NCBI GenBank assembly: GCA_022649665.1
Contig: JALCOL010000012.1
Span: forward strand, 1 to 64,000
Direction of reading: 5' to 3'
DNA from: Enterococcaceae bacterium
GTDB taxonomy: Bacteria; Bacillota; Bacilli; Lactobacillales; Enterococcaceae
DNA length: 64,000 bases
Shown here: in pieces, positions 1-8,142 of the stretch
How positions within the stretch are numbered: position 1 is the first letter of the stretch
How the letters are laid out: each line of letters starts with the position of its first letter
Made by a program: the position numbers and the translations under genes
Notes under the pieces: model-generated
Seen by the model: the letters and a program-made list of their open reading frames with translations, nothing else
Databases searched by the model: none
Told to the model about the DNA's origin: nothing

Positions 1-141
1 GACGACTACATTCTATCAGTTTGGATATCTCTATTTCTATCCTCAAGAATAAAAAAGAGTGCTGGAAGAAAAACCCGAAGGATTTTCCACCAACACTAAA
101 TATTATAGAACCAAATTTTGCCAACCTCGCTGTTTTTTTCA

Positions 142-846
142 TTACAGATCATTTGCTTTCGTATATCTCTCGTCGATTCTTTTTTCAAGCTCGAAACGGT
201 CTGTTTTGCGGATCGTTTCGGCGGCTTCGGTATACTTCGCTTTGATTTTTTTATCTTTGATTTTTTCGGCTTTGCTTTCAAGTTGTTTGACAATTTCCAA
301 ACTGGAATCAGTATATTCATCTGCGTTGATCTGTATCCAGTAGCTGCTTAAATCTTTTGCATAGGTGCGCATTTCCATCGCCTTTTTATCCCCCGGCTTT
401 TCATCGTGCGCTTTTTGATAAAAATCGATCGCTTGGCTGTATTCGCCTTGGGAGAAGTAGCTGTCGCCGTTGGCCATCGCCTGGCGGTAATCCTTCGTTG
501 AAACCCAGTTCCAGCCGAACAATAAGACCGCGACTGCTAAAACAGCTCCTGCGATCTTCAGCATTTTTGCTTTTTTTTCGGGCTGCTGATTAAGCTCCTC
601 GATCGAAGAGCGGACTTTTTCGGTCAATTGATTGTCTTTTGCGGCATTTTTCAAATCAGAAATTTTCTGCTGTGAGTTTTCTTTCGCCGGACGGCTCTTT
701 GGCGCAGCATTTTCTTGCTGGATGCCCGCTTTAGCTTGCGATGCTTGCACATTGCTTGGTTGTTCGAATGCTTGCCCGCATTTGCCGCAGAACTTCGCGT
801 TCGGGCTGACTTTGTTTCCGCAATTTGGACAAAATTTGATCTGCAT
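142..846 (-). CDS. Zinc-ribbon single-pass membrane protein with TPR-like tail
   Basis: The 234-aa product opens with a four-cysteine zinc ribbon (C6, C9, C20, C23), then a Gln/Lys-rich linker, one membrane helix (about 96-115) and a charged, helical C-terminal part whose start (NGDSYFSQGEYSQAIDFYQ) reads like a TPR helix pair. The ribbon should be cytoplasmic and the tail extracytoplasmic. It starts three bases after the stop of the beta-lactamase-like gene, with an AGAGGGA ribosome site inside that gene's end, so the two are co-transcribed. The architecture resembles TcaA/YvbJ-type zinc-ribbon membrane proteins, but no close family is recognised. Function unknown; envelope sensing is only a guess. 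Confidence 0.75.
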   Translation of the reverse strand: MQIKFCPNCGNKVSPNAKFCGKCGQAFEQPSNVQASQAKAGIQQENAAPKSRPAKENSQQKISDLKNAAKDNQLTEKVRSSIEELNQQPEKKAKMLKIAGAVLAVAVLLFGWNWVSTKDYRQAMANGDSYFSQGEYSQAIDFYQKAHDEKPGDKKAMEMRTYAKDLSSYWIQINADEYTDSSLEIVKQLESKAEKIKDKKIKAKYTEAAETIRKTDRFELEKRIDERYTKANDL

Positions 847-849
847 GGC

Positions 850-2094
850 TTATCCCTCTTCTCTGAAAGTATGGTAGAGCTTGTTTCCGAATTGATTCAT
901 CGCGTGGACTTGCGCCGTTTCCTCGCCGTCTTGCGACAATACGACTGCAATCAAGGCTTGCTCGCCCTGTTCAATGATGCAAGCGTCATTTTGCACACCG
1001 TATTCCGCATATTCACCAGTTTTATTGTAAATGATCGGATCCCCGTCAATATTTTTCGGCAGCTTCGAATGATCTTTATTCGCTTTCAAGATGTCGAGCA
1101 TCTGCTGATCATATTGCGGCGAGACCGCCTTCTTTTGATAAATCGCTGCTAAAAGTTCGCCGACGTCAGCTGCAGAAGTATAATTATCCTGCCCAGCGGC
1201 CAGCGCATCTGCATCGACAAATTTTCGTTCGAGACGGGTTTGCTTGTATCCGCGGCCCTTGATCAGCTCGGTCGCGTGTTCCGGCCCCCCGAGAATATTC
1301 AAAATAATATTTCCCGCGGTATTATCGCTATCGATCATCATATGACGGACCAGCTTTTCGTAAGTCAGTTTCGTGCCTTCTGCATAATCTTGCAAAACGC
1401 CGGTACCGCCGACTTTGTCAACGTCTTTCAAAACATACGGCTGCTCAAGCAGGATCGTGCCTTCCGCCACTTCGTTATAGAACGCTTCCATTAAGTATAA
1501 TTTGATCACGCTGGCGGCGCGGATCGGCAAGCCGCCGTTTTTCGCGTAATGATTCGACCTGTCGCGCGGATCAACTACATACACACTGGTTTCATTAGCG
1601 AGTTTGCCGATTGTTTCATCCGATATTTGGCCGATCTTTGTTTTGTCCAGCTGACCTTTTGGAGGTTCTTTCGAAGTTTCCGTCTTTTCACTGCTGGATG
1701 CTGTCGCCGTTTTCTTCTTCGTACTTGGCTTCGTTTTTTCGCTGCTGGCGATCGTTTTTGGCGCCGCTTCCTTCTGCTGATTCTGCCAGAAGTACCCCCC
1801 GCCCGCTAAAAGTGCAAGCAGGATCACAGCGATCAAGAAACGCTTTCCTTTTTTCGGCTTGCGTTCCCGACGGTTTGGCGGCACTGCCGATTCTTCAGCT
1901 GCAGATTCAAAAACTTCGTGCGGCAGCTCCGGCGGCAATTCGGGCGCTGCATTATCTGCCTCGGCCGACTGTGGCGCTTCCTGAATTGTTTCTTTCTTGC
2001 TGTCCGAAATATCTTGCGGAACGGGTGCCCCGCAATTTTCACAAAATGCGGCATCTTCCGGCAATTTATTTCCGCAATTTTCACAAAAACCCAT
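850..2094 (-). CDS. Zinc-ribbon, membrane helix and class-A beta-lactamase-like serine hydrolase
   Basis: A 414-aa protein with three parts: a zinc ribbon (C4, C7, C18, C21), a membrane helix (about 85-102) followed by a Ser/Thr/Lys linker, and a penicillin-binding fold of the Beta-lactamase2 type. The catalytic motifs are intact: SVIK (S195-K198), SDN (256-258) and KTG (358-360). The fold therefore sits outside the membrane with the ribbon inside. Start chosen at the ATG behind GGGGGAG; the frame stays open upstream but runs into the preceding gene. A role in cell-wall sensing, wall modification or drug hydrolysis is possible; the sequence does not decide. Confidence 0.85.
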   Translation of the reverse strand: MGFCENCGNKLPEDAAFCENCGAPVPQDISDSKKETIQEAPQSAEADNAAPELPPELPHEVFESAAEESAVPPNRRERKPKKGKRFLIAVILLALLAGGGYFWQNQQKEAAPKTIASSEKTKPSTKKKTATASSSEKTETSKEPPKGQLDKTKIGQISDETIGKLANETSVYVVDPRDRSNHYAKNGGLPIRAASVIKLYLMEAFYNEVAEGTILLEQPYVLKDVDKVGGTGVLQDYAEGTKLTYEKLVRHMMIDSDNTAGNIILNILGGPEHATELIKGRGYKQTRLERKFVDADALAAGQDNYTSAADVGELLAAIYQKKAVSPQYDQQMLDILKANKDHSKLPKNIDGDPIIYNKTGEYAEYGVQNDACIIEQGEQALIAVVLSQDGEETAQVHAMNQFGNKLYHTFREEG

Positions 2095-2116
2095 CTTGTC
2101 ACTCCCCCAGCTTTTT

Positions 2117-2398
2117 TTATTTTGCTGATCCGCTTGTATTTTCTTTGCGGATCTCACGCAGCATCCGTTCCACTGATCGCTGACTATATCCGTATTTGCG
2201 CGCTAATGCTTGCTTATTCGAGCCAGTATAATGAGTCCGCAAAATTTCCAAAAAATATGCGCGCGAAATCAAACGGATCGGAAAATTCAGCTGCATCCCG
2301 CGATATTCCTGATACAATTTTAAAGTCGCTTCAATGCCGATGATCTTTTCCAAATCACGGTAAGCCTTGTTCCACCCCCGCGTCCGCTGCGTCTCCAT
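2117..2398 (-). CDS. Mor-type helix-turn-helix regulator
   Basis: A 93-aa basic protein with the pattern of the Mor/Martha-Mu transcription activator family: an N-terminal helical segment with a short LNFP-type strand, then a C-terminal helix-turn-helix (ALARKYGYSQRSVERMLREI). The ATG behind AAGGAGG is the start; an upstream in-frame ATG lacks a ribosome site. The gene ends 22 bp before the zinc-ribbon beta-lactamase-like gene and is probably its operon-mate and regulator. Two relatives lie in this window, at 2514-2765 and 56507-56839. Confidence 0.7.
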   Translation of the reverse strand: METQRTRGWNKAYRDLEKIIGIEATLKLYQEYRGMQLNFPIRLISRAYFLEILRTHYTGSNKQALARKYGYSQRSVERMLREIRKENTSGSAK

Positions 2399-2513
2399 CT
2401 TTTTCCTCCTTCCCATTTTTGATCCTTTCCTTCATCATAAGCGATTCTAAAAAGCGTATCTCGCGACGTTGTCAGCGACATTTACTTTTGTTTGGCGTAA
2501 ATCTCCCAACAGC

Positions 2514-2765
2514 TTATTTTTTCTTTAAAAAGCGTTCGATCTGGCGCTGCGAGTAATCGTATTGACGGGCCAATGTTTGTTTCGTTTTTTGATCGATCAC
2601 ACCGAGCGAGCGGATCCTTTCAGCGACCAATTCCCCCTTATAGAGCTTTTTCGGGATCGTGATCGTCAGTCCCTGATAATTTTCATAGATTTTTTTCATC
2701 GCGTCTTCGCCGATTAAATCAAATAATTCCGCATACAGCGGATTTAACAGCTCTTTTTCAATCAA
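2514..2765 (-). CDS. Mor-type helix-turn-helix regulator, paralogue
   Basis: An 83-aa protein with the same layout as its neighbour: acidic helical N-terminus, a GLTITIPKKLY strand, then a helix-turn-helix (TLARQYDYSQRQIERFLKK). I start it at the TTG seven bases after GGAGGG; a longer frame to 2813 exists but has no ribosome site. It is divergent from the WYL regulator, sharing a 70-bp promoter region, and lies 115 bp upstream of the second Mor-type gene, so it may head the zinc-ribbon operon or stand alone. Start position uncertain. Confidence 0.6.
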   Translation of the reverse strand: MIEKELLNPLYAELFDLIGEDAMKKIYENYQGLTITIPKKLYKGELVAERIRSLGVIDQKTKQTLARQYDYSQRQIERFLKKK

Positions 2766-2835
2766 AACGATCCCTCCGCTCCATACATCTATGATACGAT
2801 AGTGGTGCGACACATTATGTCATTATGGAGGATTT

Positions 2836-3780
2836 ATGAATAGTAATCAGCGAATACTTCATCTTTTCTTTCAGCTTTACCAGGGCAAAAAGCTGACGAT
2901 CGCAGAAGCGAGCCAAAACTATCAAGTTTCCAAGCGGACGATCCAGCGGGATCTCTCGCTGATCCAAGAAGCTCTCACAGAAAGCGCGACAGAATCAGCA
3001 CTTATTTATGAGCCCGTTTCCCGCTCGTATACCTTGCAGCGTGCCGATATCCTGAATGTTGAAGAAGTGATCGCGGTCGGCAAGATCCTGCTTGAAAGCC
3101 GGTCGCTGACCAAAAATGAGCTGGAAACGATTTTAGCGCATCTTGGCGCGATGCTCTCACCGGCTGCCCAAGATGCTGCTAAGCGCTCCTTTGCAAATGA
3201 ACTTTTAGATTATTATCCACTGAAGCATCACGAAGATCTGCTCCCTTTGATCCGAAAATTCACCCGTTATATCGCGGACCATACAGTGATTTCTTTTGAC
3301 TACCGCAAAAATCGCGGACAATTGGTCGAACGGACTGGTCTGCCGGTCTCGCTGCTTTTTTCTGAGTATTACTTTTATGTATTTCTATACAACCCGACGT
3401 ATCAGCAGTATTTGATCTACCGCTTGGACCGCTTCGGTACGATCCGCGAAACCGCCGAAACGATCAAGATCCCTTATAAAAATCGACTGCAAGACAGCGA
3501 ATTGCGGAAAAAACTTTATTTTATGTATGCTGGCAAAGAAGTGACGTTTACTTTCCGCTTTTGGGGAATCGTTGAAGCGGCGCTCGACCGCTTGCCCGGT
3601 TCCAAAATCGAAAAGAAAATGGCTGACGGCAGTGTCATCATCTCTGCGACTGCTTTTGATTCGGGTGTCATTATGTGGCTCCTCAGCCAAGGCGCCCAAG
3701 CAGCGGTCCTCTCGCCGCCGTCTTTTGTACAAAAAATCAAAACAGAGATCGACAAGATGCAAAAAAGATATACCGATTGA
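2836..3780 (+). CDS. WYL-domain transcriptional regulator
   Basis: A 314-aa regulator. Residues 1-60 form a DeoR-type winged helix (SKRTIQRDLSLIQEAL is the recognition region). The middle holds the WYL ligand-sensing domain (around ISFDYRKNRGQLVERTGLPVSL), followed by a WCX-type C-terminal part. WYL domains bind nucleotide or nucleic-acid ligands in characterised members. The start is supported by TATGGAGG eight bases upstream. It is divergent from the Mor-type gene, and its stop codon lies within a hairpin shared with the converging ABC operon. Target unknown. Confidence 0.85.
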   Translation: MNSNQRILHLFFQLYQGKKLTIAEASQNYQVSKRTIQRDLSLIQEALTESATESALIYEPVSRSYTLQRADILNVEEVIAVGKILLESRSLTKNELETILAHLGAMLSPAAQDAAKRSFANELLDYYPLKHHEDLLPLIRKFTRYIADHTVISFDYRKNRGQLVERTGLPVSLLFSEYYFYVFLYNPTYQQYLIYRLDRFGTIRETAETIKIPYKNRLQDSELRKKLYFMYAGKEVTFTFRFWGIVEAALDRLPGSKIEKKMADGSVIISATAFDSGVIMWLLSQGAQAAVLSPPSFVQKIKTEIDKMQKRYTD

Positions 3781-3810
3781 AAATCCATTCTTTCGGTATA
3801 TCTTTATTTA
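3764..3810. terminator. Bidirectional terminator overlapping the WYL stop codon
   Basis: GATATACCGA at 3767-3776 pairs with TCGGTATATC at 3793-3802, flanked by A-runs on the left and T-runs on the right. It sits between convergent genes and includes the WYL stop codon. Confidence 0.65.
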
Positions 3811-3815
3811 TCTTT

Positions 3816-3968
3816 TTATTTATTTCGTTCATCATATTTTTTTGCTTTATCTTCCAGCTCAGCGATGTACTTCTCAAATGCTTCGACAGAATCGAAGCCG
3901 TATTTTCTCTTGATATAAGTGATGACCGGCATCCCTTTATCAAATTCTTTCTTCGCTTTTTCAAACAA
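3816..3968 (-). CDS. Small 50-aa protein at the end of the GntR-ABC operon
   Basis: This frame encodes 50 residues starting at a TTG (MFEKAKKEFDKG...) that follows AAAGG by nine bases, 17 bp after the stop of the ABC permease. It is highly charged with amphipathic helices (PVITYIKRKYGFDSVEAFEK, then IAELEDKAKKYDERNK), has no membrane segment, and stops just before the terminator shared with the WYL gene. No family recognised. Its position implies co-expression with the transporter; it might be an adaptor or modulator, but that is inference. Confidence 0.6.
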   Translation of the reverse strand: MFEKAKKEFDKGMPVITYIKRKYGFDSVEAFEKYIAELEDKAKKYDERNK

Positions 3969-3985
3969 TCTTCTCACCCTTTCTG

Positions 3986-4711
3986 CTAATTGGCGCGGCT
4001 AAGCTCGCGGCGGCGGTTCAAAAGAAACGCGATCCCGACAAAAAGTGCGCTGATCACTAAAAACGTCGCGACGAGCGGAAGAACTTTCATCCCATGGCTA
4101 CTATATCCGATGATTTGTTTCAGAAATGCGAACAGCTCCGTGCGAAAGCGGCTGCCCAAAATTTGGATCAAAACTTGCGAAATGATCGGGATCATCAGCA
4201 AAAACAGTGCAATGATCAATTGCGTGACTTTCGAAAGACTGGCGTTGATCAAGCCGATCAGTGTTCCCAAAGAAGCTGCTAAAAATAAAAGCAGCGTCGT
4301 AAAAAGGAACGTTGCAAAATAGTGCAAGCCGTATACTTGCGCTAAGACATTGCTCAGCTCAAATCCTTGGATCAGCGGATGATTTACGATCAGCTGGGCG
4401 ATCAAAAGAACCAGTGAAAGAAGCGCAGAAATCGCGAGATTCGTCAGACAGCTGGCAAGAAAAATGTGGAGTCGCGAAACACCGTTTTGCATAAACCATT
4501 TGAAATCGATATGCGCACCGATCGCGCCTAAAATGATCATATAAATAAATCCGCTGCTGGCGACTTCTGAGGCGATGGTTTCATTTGTATTGCTCAAAAA
4601 CATCGCGAGCAAAGGAAAGCCCATGCCGAAAAGAATGAAAAATCCCAGATAGATCACCAGCGAGCGCAGCTGGTAGTTCATGCGGTAAGTAATCGCAGTT
4701 TTCAATTTCAT
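3986..4711 (-). CDS. ABC transporter permease (exporter-type)
   Basis: A 241-aa integral membrane protein with about six hydrophobic segments and no signal peptide, as in two-gene ABC-2-like exporters. It overlaps the ATPase gene by four bases (ATGA), so the two should be translationally coupled. Together with the GntR regulator of the YtrA type, this is the common GntR-ATPase-permease arrangement found in Firmicutes, often induced by cell-envelope stress or peptide antibiotics. Substrate unknown. Confidence 0.75.
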   Translation of the reverse strand: MKLKTAITYRMNYQLRSLVIYLGFFILFGMGFPLLAMFLSNTNETIASEVASSGFIYMIILGAIGAHIDFKWFMQNGVSRLHIFLASCLTNLAISALLSLVLLIAQLIVNHPLIQGFELSNVLAQVYGLHYFATFLFTTLLLFLAASLGTLIGLINASLSKVTQLIIALFLLMIPIISQVLIQILGSRFRTELFAFLKQIIGYSSHGMKVLPLVATFLVISALFVGIAFLLNRRRELSRAN

Positions 4712-5565
4712 GATTCTTCCCCCTTGTTCGTCAGTTGGATAAAGTAGGCTTGGAGCGTGAGCGGCGTCACCCGCAGATTATCCGGGACCGGTTTATCGAT
4801 ATTGCCGGCGATATAAATACTCGTCAGGCCGCCAAGCGTCTCTTTGCCTAGTATTTTCATCCCGCTGGCAAACGCCTCCACCGCTTCTGTCGGCCCGGAA
4901 ATCGTTTTTCCTTCGCCGCTGATCTCTTCTGTCGGACAATTCCGCAAAACTTTTCCCTGATCGATGATCACGACTTCTTCCAAAAGATCCGCGACCTCTT
5001 CGATCAAGTGCGTCGAGATCACGAATGTCCGCTGCCGCTTCTCGTAAGCCGCTAATAAAGTCGAATAAAACAATTCACGGTGATTTGCATCAAGTCCCAG
5101 GACCGGTTCATCCAAAAAGACGAAATCGCTTGGCACGCAAAGCGCTGCGATCAGCTTGACGATCGTGCGGTAGCCGGTGGAGAGTTTCTTGAATTTATCT
5201 TTCGGTTCCACATCGAACTGTCGGATCAATTCACGTGCGAATTCCCAATCGAAAGCGCCATAAAACTTTTCGGTCAAGTGATAAATTGCATCGATCGTCA
5301 AAGTGGAAGGATACAAGTTTTCGTCACTCATCAAATAAAAATGATTTTGGACTTTTTCAGAATCAGTCACATTTTTTCCGTCGAGTACAACCGTCCCGTT
5401 CGTTGGGAAAAGCCGATTGTTGATAATGTTCAGCAAAGTACTTTTGCCGGCCCCGTTTCTGCCAAGCAGCCCATAGATCTTTCCTTCTTCAAACGAAAGG
5501 TCGATCCCTTGCAATACTTTTTTATGCTGAAACTCTTTATCTAAATGATCGATCGTGATTTTCAT
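4708..5565 (-). CDS. ABC transporter ATP-binding protein
   Basis: A 285-aa ABC ATPase: Walker A GRNGAGKST near residue 36, a signature region with LSTG (KKLSTGYRTIVKLI), Walker B FVFLDEPVLGLD and the switch histidine in VISTHLIEEV. The C-terminal 60 residues form an extra domain of the type seen in YtrB/BcrA-like exporters. The LSTGY signature departs from LSGGQ, as is usual in this subfamily. It is the partner of the downstream permease and overlaps the GntR gene by four bases. Confidence 0.9.
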   Translation of the reverse strand: MKITIDHLDKEFQHKKVLQGIDLSFEEGKIYGLLGRNGAGKSTLLNIINNRLFPTNGTVVLDGKNVTDSEKVQNHFYLMSDENLYPSTLTIDAIYHLTEKFYGAFDWEFARELIRQFDVEPKDKFKKLSTGYRTIVKLIAALCVPSDFVFLDEPVLGLDANHRELFYSTLLAAYEKRQRTFVISTHLIEEVADLLEEVVIIDQGKVLRNCPTEEISGEGKTISGPTEAVEAFASGMKILGKETLGGLTSIYIAGNIDKPVPDNLRVTPLTLQAYFIQLTNKGEES

Positions 5566-5930
5566 GAAGTATACCTTCTTTCTATCAGCTGGATCAGCTG
5601 ATCTTTTGAGATCCCGACTCTTTTCGCTTCAGAGATCATATGGTTGACTTCATTATTCAAAAAGTCTTCCGTCTGTTCTTGACTGAGTTTTTCATATGCC
5701 CCGCGAACTACGAACATGCCGATTCCCCTTTTCTTTTCGAGCAGCCCTTCATCAACCAGCAGATTCATGCCTTTTAAGACGGTCGCCGGGTTGATATGAT
5801 ATGTTTTCGAAATTTCTGTTGTTGATGGCACTTGCGTTTCTTCGGGAAAAGCCTCGTTCAAAATACCGGTTTTGATTTGATTGGCAACTTGCTGGAACAG
5901 CGGGAGTCCCCCGGAATCATCGAATTCCAT
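5562..5930 (-). CDS. GntR-family regulator, YtrA type
   Basis: A 122-aa regulator: an N-terminal GntR winged helix (residues about 10-75, with VPSTTEISKTYHINPATVLKGMNLL) and only a short helical tail, the hallmark of the YtrA subfamily that controls ABC exporters. First gene of the operon, coupled to the ATPase gene by ATGA. The upstream palindrome overlapping the -10 box is its probable autoregulatory operator. Confidence 0.85.
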   Translation of the reverse strand: MEFDDSGGLPLFQQVANQIKTGILNEAFPEETQVPSTTEISKTYHINPATVLKGMNLLVDEGLLEKKRGIGMFVVRGAYEKLSQEQTEDFLNNEVNHMISEAKRVGISKDQLIQLIERRYTS

Positions 5931-5952
5931 TTTGCGCCTCCGTTCTTAATTG

Positions 5953-6000
5953 GTTAACTACTTATGTAACTAACTATATACCTTTGCTGGCGAAAGTCAA
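5953..6000 (-). promoter_or_regulatory. Promoter and operator of the GntR-ABC operon
   Basis: On the minus strand, TTGACT (5995-6000) and TATAGT (5973-5978) are separated by 16 bp. The 22-bp imperfect palindrome at 5953-5974 has the form GTTAnnTAC-ATAA-GTAnnTAAC and overlaps the -10 box, which fits repression by the GntR protein. Confidence 0.65.
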
Positions 6001-6009
6001 TTAAAAAGT

Positions 6010-6050
6010 GCAAAAAAATAGCAAATGCCTTTTCAAAAGCATTTGCTTCT
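6010..6050 (-). terminator. Terminator of the desulfidase-like gene
   Basis: AGCAAATGC (6020-6028) pairs with GCATTTGCT (6039-6047). Read on the minus strand it is followed by ATTTTTTTG. Confidence 0.7.
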
Positions 6051-6093
6051 TGTTTTTCAAGCCCCTATACTAGTTCCATAAAAGATAACGAAC

Positions 6094-6657
6094 TCAATTT
6101 TTTGTACGCGAATGATCCTTTTCGATCTGATCGATTGCGTCAGTGAGTGTCAAAAACGGGATATCCATTTTCCTTTTGGCTAATTCATCTTGGAATACTT
6201 CCATAAAAACTCCTTTTTCATTGATGACTTCTAAGGTTTGCAAGTCATCCGCGAGCGGCGTGATCCGCGAGCTGAATTCGCCGAACCAGCGCTTCGAAGA
6301 GCAAGTTTTATTTATCCCGCAACTGGGGCTGCCGTCGATTCCGATGATCCCGATGACTTGAAAAACATCCGGCTCCTCGGAATAGGCTGCTAAATTATCG
6401 AGCGACTCGCTCAATAGTTCACAAGCACGTTTGCGGTAAAACGGATTCTCGAATTGTTCCTTGACATGCCCCCAGCGGCGCGGTCCATACATCGAAAATT
6501 CAGGACATGGAAGTTGAAGGATCGAGATTTCTTTTGTCAGCAGCAGCTGCAGAAGTTTTTGGCGAAGAGCTGCTTCTTTTTCGAGTTGCGGATCGTGACT
6601 AGCGACTTTTGCATATGGATTCAAAATACAGTGTGCGGCTGCAATGATTTTTTTCAT
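6094..6657 (-). CDS. TudS-related putative desulfidase (CD3072-like)
   Basis: A 187-aa soluble protein. C10, C51 (in PCPEF) and C113 (in DGSPSCG) occupy the positions of the three cysteines that hold the [4Fe-4S] cluster of TudS, the DUF523 thiouracil desulfidase; the MYGPRRWGH segment is also typical. The ATG behind AAAGGAGG is the start. It is divergent from an ECF S-component gene. I recall the same two families as neighbours in Clostridioides difficile (CD3072/CD3073). The pairing suggests import of a thio-compound followed by sulfur removal; the actual substrate is not known. Confidence 0.75.
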   Translation of the reverse strand: MKKIIAAAHCILNPYAKVASHDPQLEKEAALRQKLLQLLLTKEISILQLPCPEFSMYGPRRWGHVKEQFENPFYRKRACELLSESLDNLAAYSEEPDVFQVIGIIGIDGSPSCGINKTCSSKRWFGEFSSRITPLADDLQTLEVINEKGVFMEVFQDELAKRKMDIPFLTLTDAIDQIEKDHSRTKN

Positions 6658-6764
6658 TCGTTCTCCTCCTTTGATCACGATTTATTGTAATCGATTGCCT
6701 ATCATTTTAAAAGCGGTCGTTACTTTAAAAATAAAAAATGCTTTACAGAAAGGTGTCTATCCAT

Positions 6765-7376
6765 ATGATTCAAAGTATCAAAAGAAATTTCACGATGATG
6801 TCGGTCCTTTTGATCCCGATCGGGGTCGCAATCAATTTTATCGGCGGACAAATCAACTCCGCGCTCAAGCTGCCGCTTTTTTTGGATACGATCGGAACGA
6901 TCTTGAATAGTATCCTGTGCGGTCCATGGGTCGGAATCGCGACGGTGATCGTCGGCAAAGCAGTCGGTTCGATCACTTCCCCTGGGTATTTTGCATTTAT
7001 TCTCGTCAGTCTTGGCATTGCGATCACGGTCGGCAATTTTTCAAGAAAAGGCTTTTTTACTTCGATTCCGAAAACTTTGCTTGCGATGCTCATCACTGCG
7101 ATCGTTGTTGCGATCATCGGCAGTTTTGTGCGGGTAACTTTTTACGGCGGTCTGACGGGCGACGGCTCTTCATTGATCATCTCCGCCCTTTTGGCCAATG
7201 GAAAAGCAATGATCGAATCGGTCTTCGGCGTCGTATTCATCACAAACTTTATCGACAAATCATTATCGATCTTGATTTCGCTTTTGATCATTCGCGCACT
7301 GCCCGACCGGATTTTGTCAGCTTACCCTTATGGAGAAATCTATATTGATAGAAAAAAAAGACTTAAAAATGTTTAG
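6765..7376 (+). CDS. ECF transporter substrate-binding S component (CD3073-like)
   Basis: A 203-aa membrane protein with about six helices, short loops and the Gly-rich GPWVGIATVIVGKAVGSIT segment common in S components. It gives specificity to the ECF module encoded by the next three genes. Start at the ATG nine bases after AGAAAGGTG. Because a full T-A-A' set follows, this is a dedicated (group I) ECF system rather than one sharing a housekeeping EcfAA'T. The divergent desulfidase gene is the only hint to its substrate. Confidence 0.75.
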   Translation: MIQSIKRNFTMMSVLLIPIGVAINFIGGQINSALKLPLFLDTIGTILNSILCGPWVGIATVIVGKAVGSITSPGYFAFILVSLGIAITVGNFSRKGFFTSIPKTLLAMLITAIVVAIIGSFVRVTFYGGLTGDGSSLIISALLANGKAMIESVFGVVFITNFIDKSLSILISLLIIRALPDRILSAYPYGEIYIDRKKRLKNV

Positions 7377-8142
7377 TTTACACAGTAAAGTCCTTCCTTT
7401 TCCGCTGACACAAGTGAATCCGTTAGTAAAAGGAAGCGCCGCCGCCGCTTTTTTGCTGCTGCTCAACTTGTATGCTGGTCCTGCTACTTATTTGATCTGT
7501 TTTCTCGTGATCGGACTGCTTTGCTTTTTTATCAAGCAGCCCTTGCGCTATTTGAAATACACTTTGATCACCGACTTTTTCCTATTTGTACCGATGTTTT
7601 TAATGCAGCTGCTTTTCAAGCCCGGAAAAAACATCTTGTTCTCATGGGGCATGATCCGCATCTCCAGCGAATCGGTGGCATTCTCCACGCATCTTTTTTT
7701 CAAATTATGTCTGATCGCAGCGATCATCCTCTTATACTTTTACGTAACTGATCCAAAGGAACTGGCCGTTTCGCTCGAAGAAATCGGTCTGCCGAAAATA
7801 ATTTCATATGTACTGATCGCGACTCTTCTTTTGATCCCGCAAGCCGTGCGGCGCTCAAAGATCATTATGGAAGCCCAATATGCGCGCGGCATCACGACCA
7901 GCGGCAGCTTATGGAAACGATTCAAAATGTTTATTCCGCTGATTTTGCCGTTCGTGCTGGATATGCTGATCGCGACCGAAGATCACGCATTAGCGCTTGA
8001 AGCGCGCGGATTTTCCGCCAAAGTCAAGAAAACACATATCGACGCGCCCCAAATCACAAAATCTGGTCAGTACGCGCTGCGCTTCTTTGTAGCGGTCAGC
8101 ATCGTACTGATTTTAGGAAGGGTGATCTTATGGAAAATATAG
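7345..8142 (+). CDS. ecfT: ECF transporter T component
   Basis: About 265 aa, CbiQ/EcfT family, with four or five membrane helices and two cytoplasmic coupling helices marked by ARG motifs (AQYARGIT and ALEARGFS), which contact the two ATPases. The best start is a TTG seven bases after GGAGAA, overlapping the S-component gene by 32 bases; ATGs at 7330 and 7369 lack good ribosome sites. It overlaps the first ATPase gene by 13 bases. Confidence 0.85.
   Translation: MIEKKDLKMFSLHSKVLPFPLTQVNPLVKGSAAAAFLLLLNLYAGPATYLICFLVIGLLCFFIKQPLRYLKYTLITDFFLFVPMFLMQLLFKPGKNILFSWGMIRISSESVAFSTHLFFKLCLIAAIILLYFYVTDPKELAVSLEEIGLPKIISYVLIATLLLIPQAVRRSKIIMEAQYARGITTSGSLWKRFKMFIPLILPFVLDMLIATEDHALALEARGFSAKVKKTHIDAPQITKSGQYALRFFVAVSIVLILGRVILWKI

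Noticed and set aside
1-141. Short frames at the left edge
   Set aside because: No ribosome sites, no family features; probably the 3' flank of the zinc-ribbon gene.
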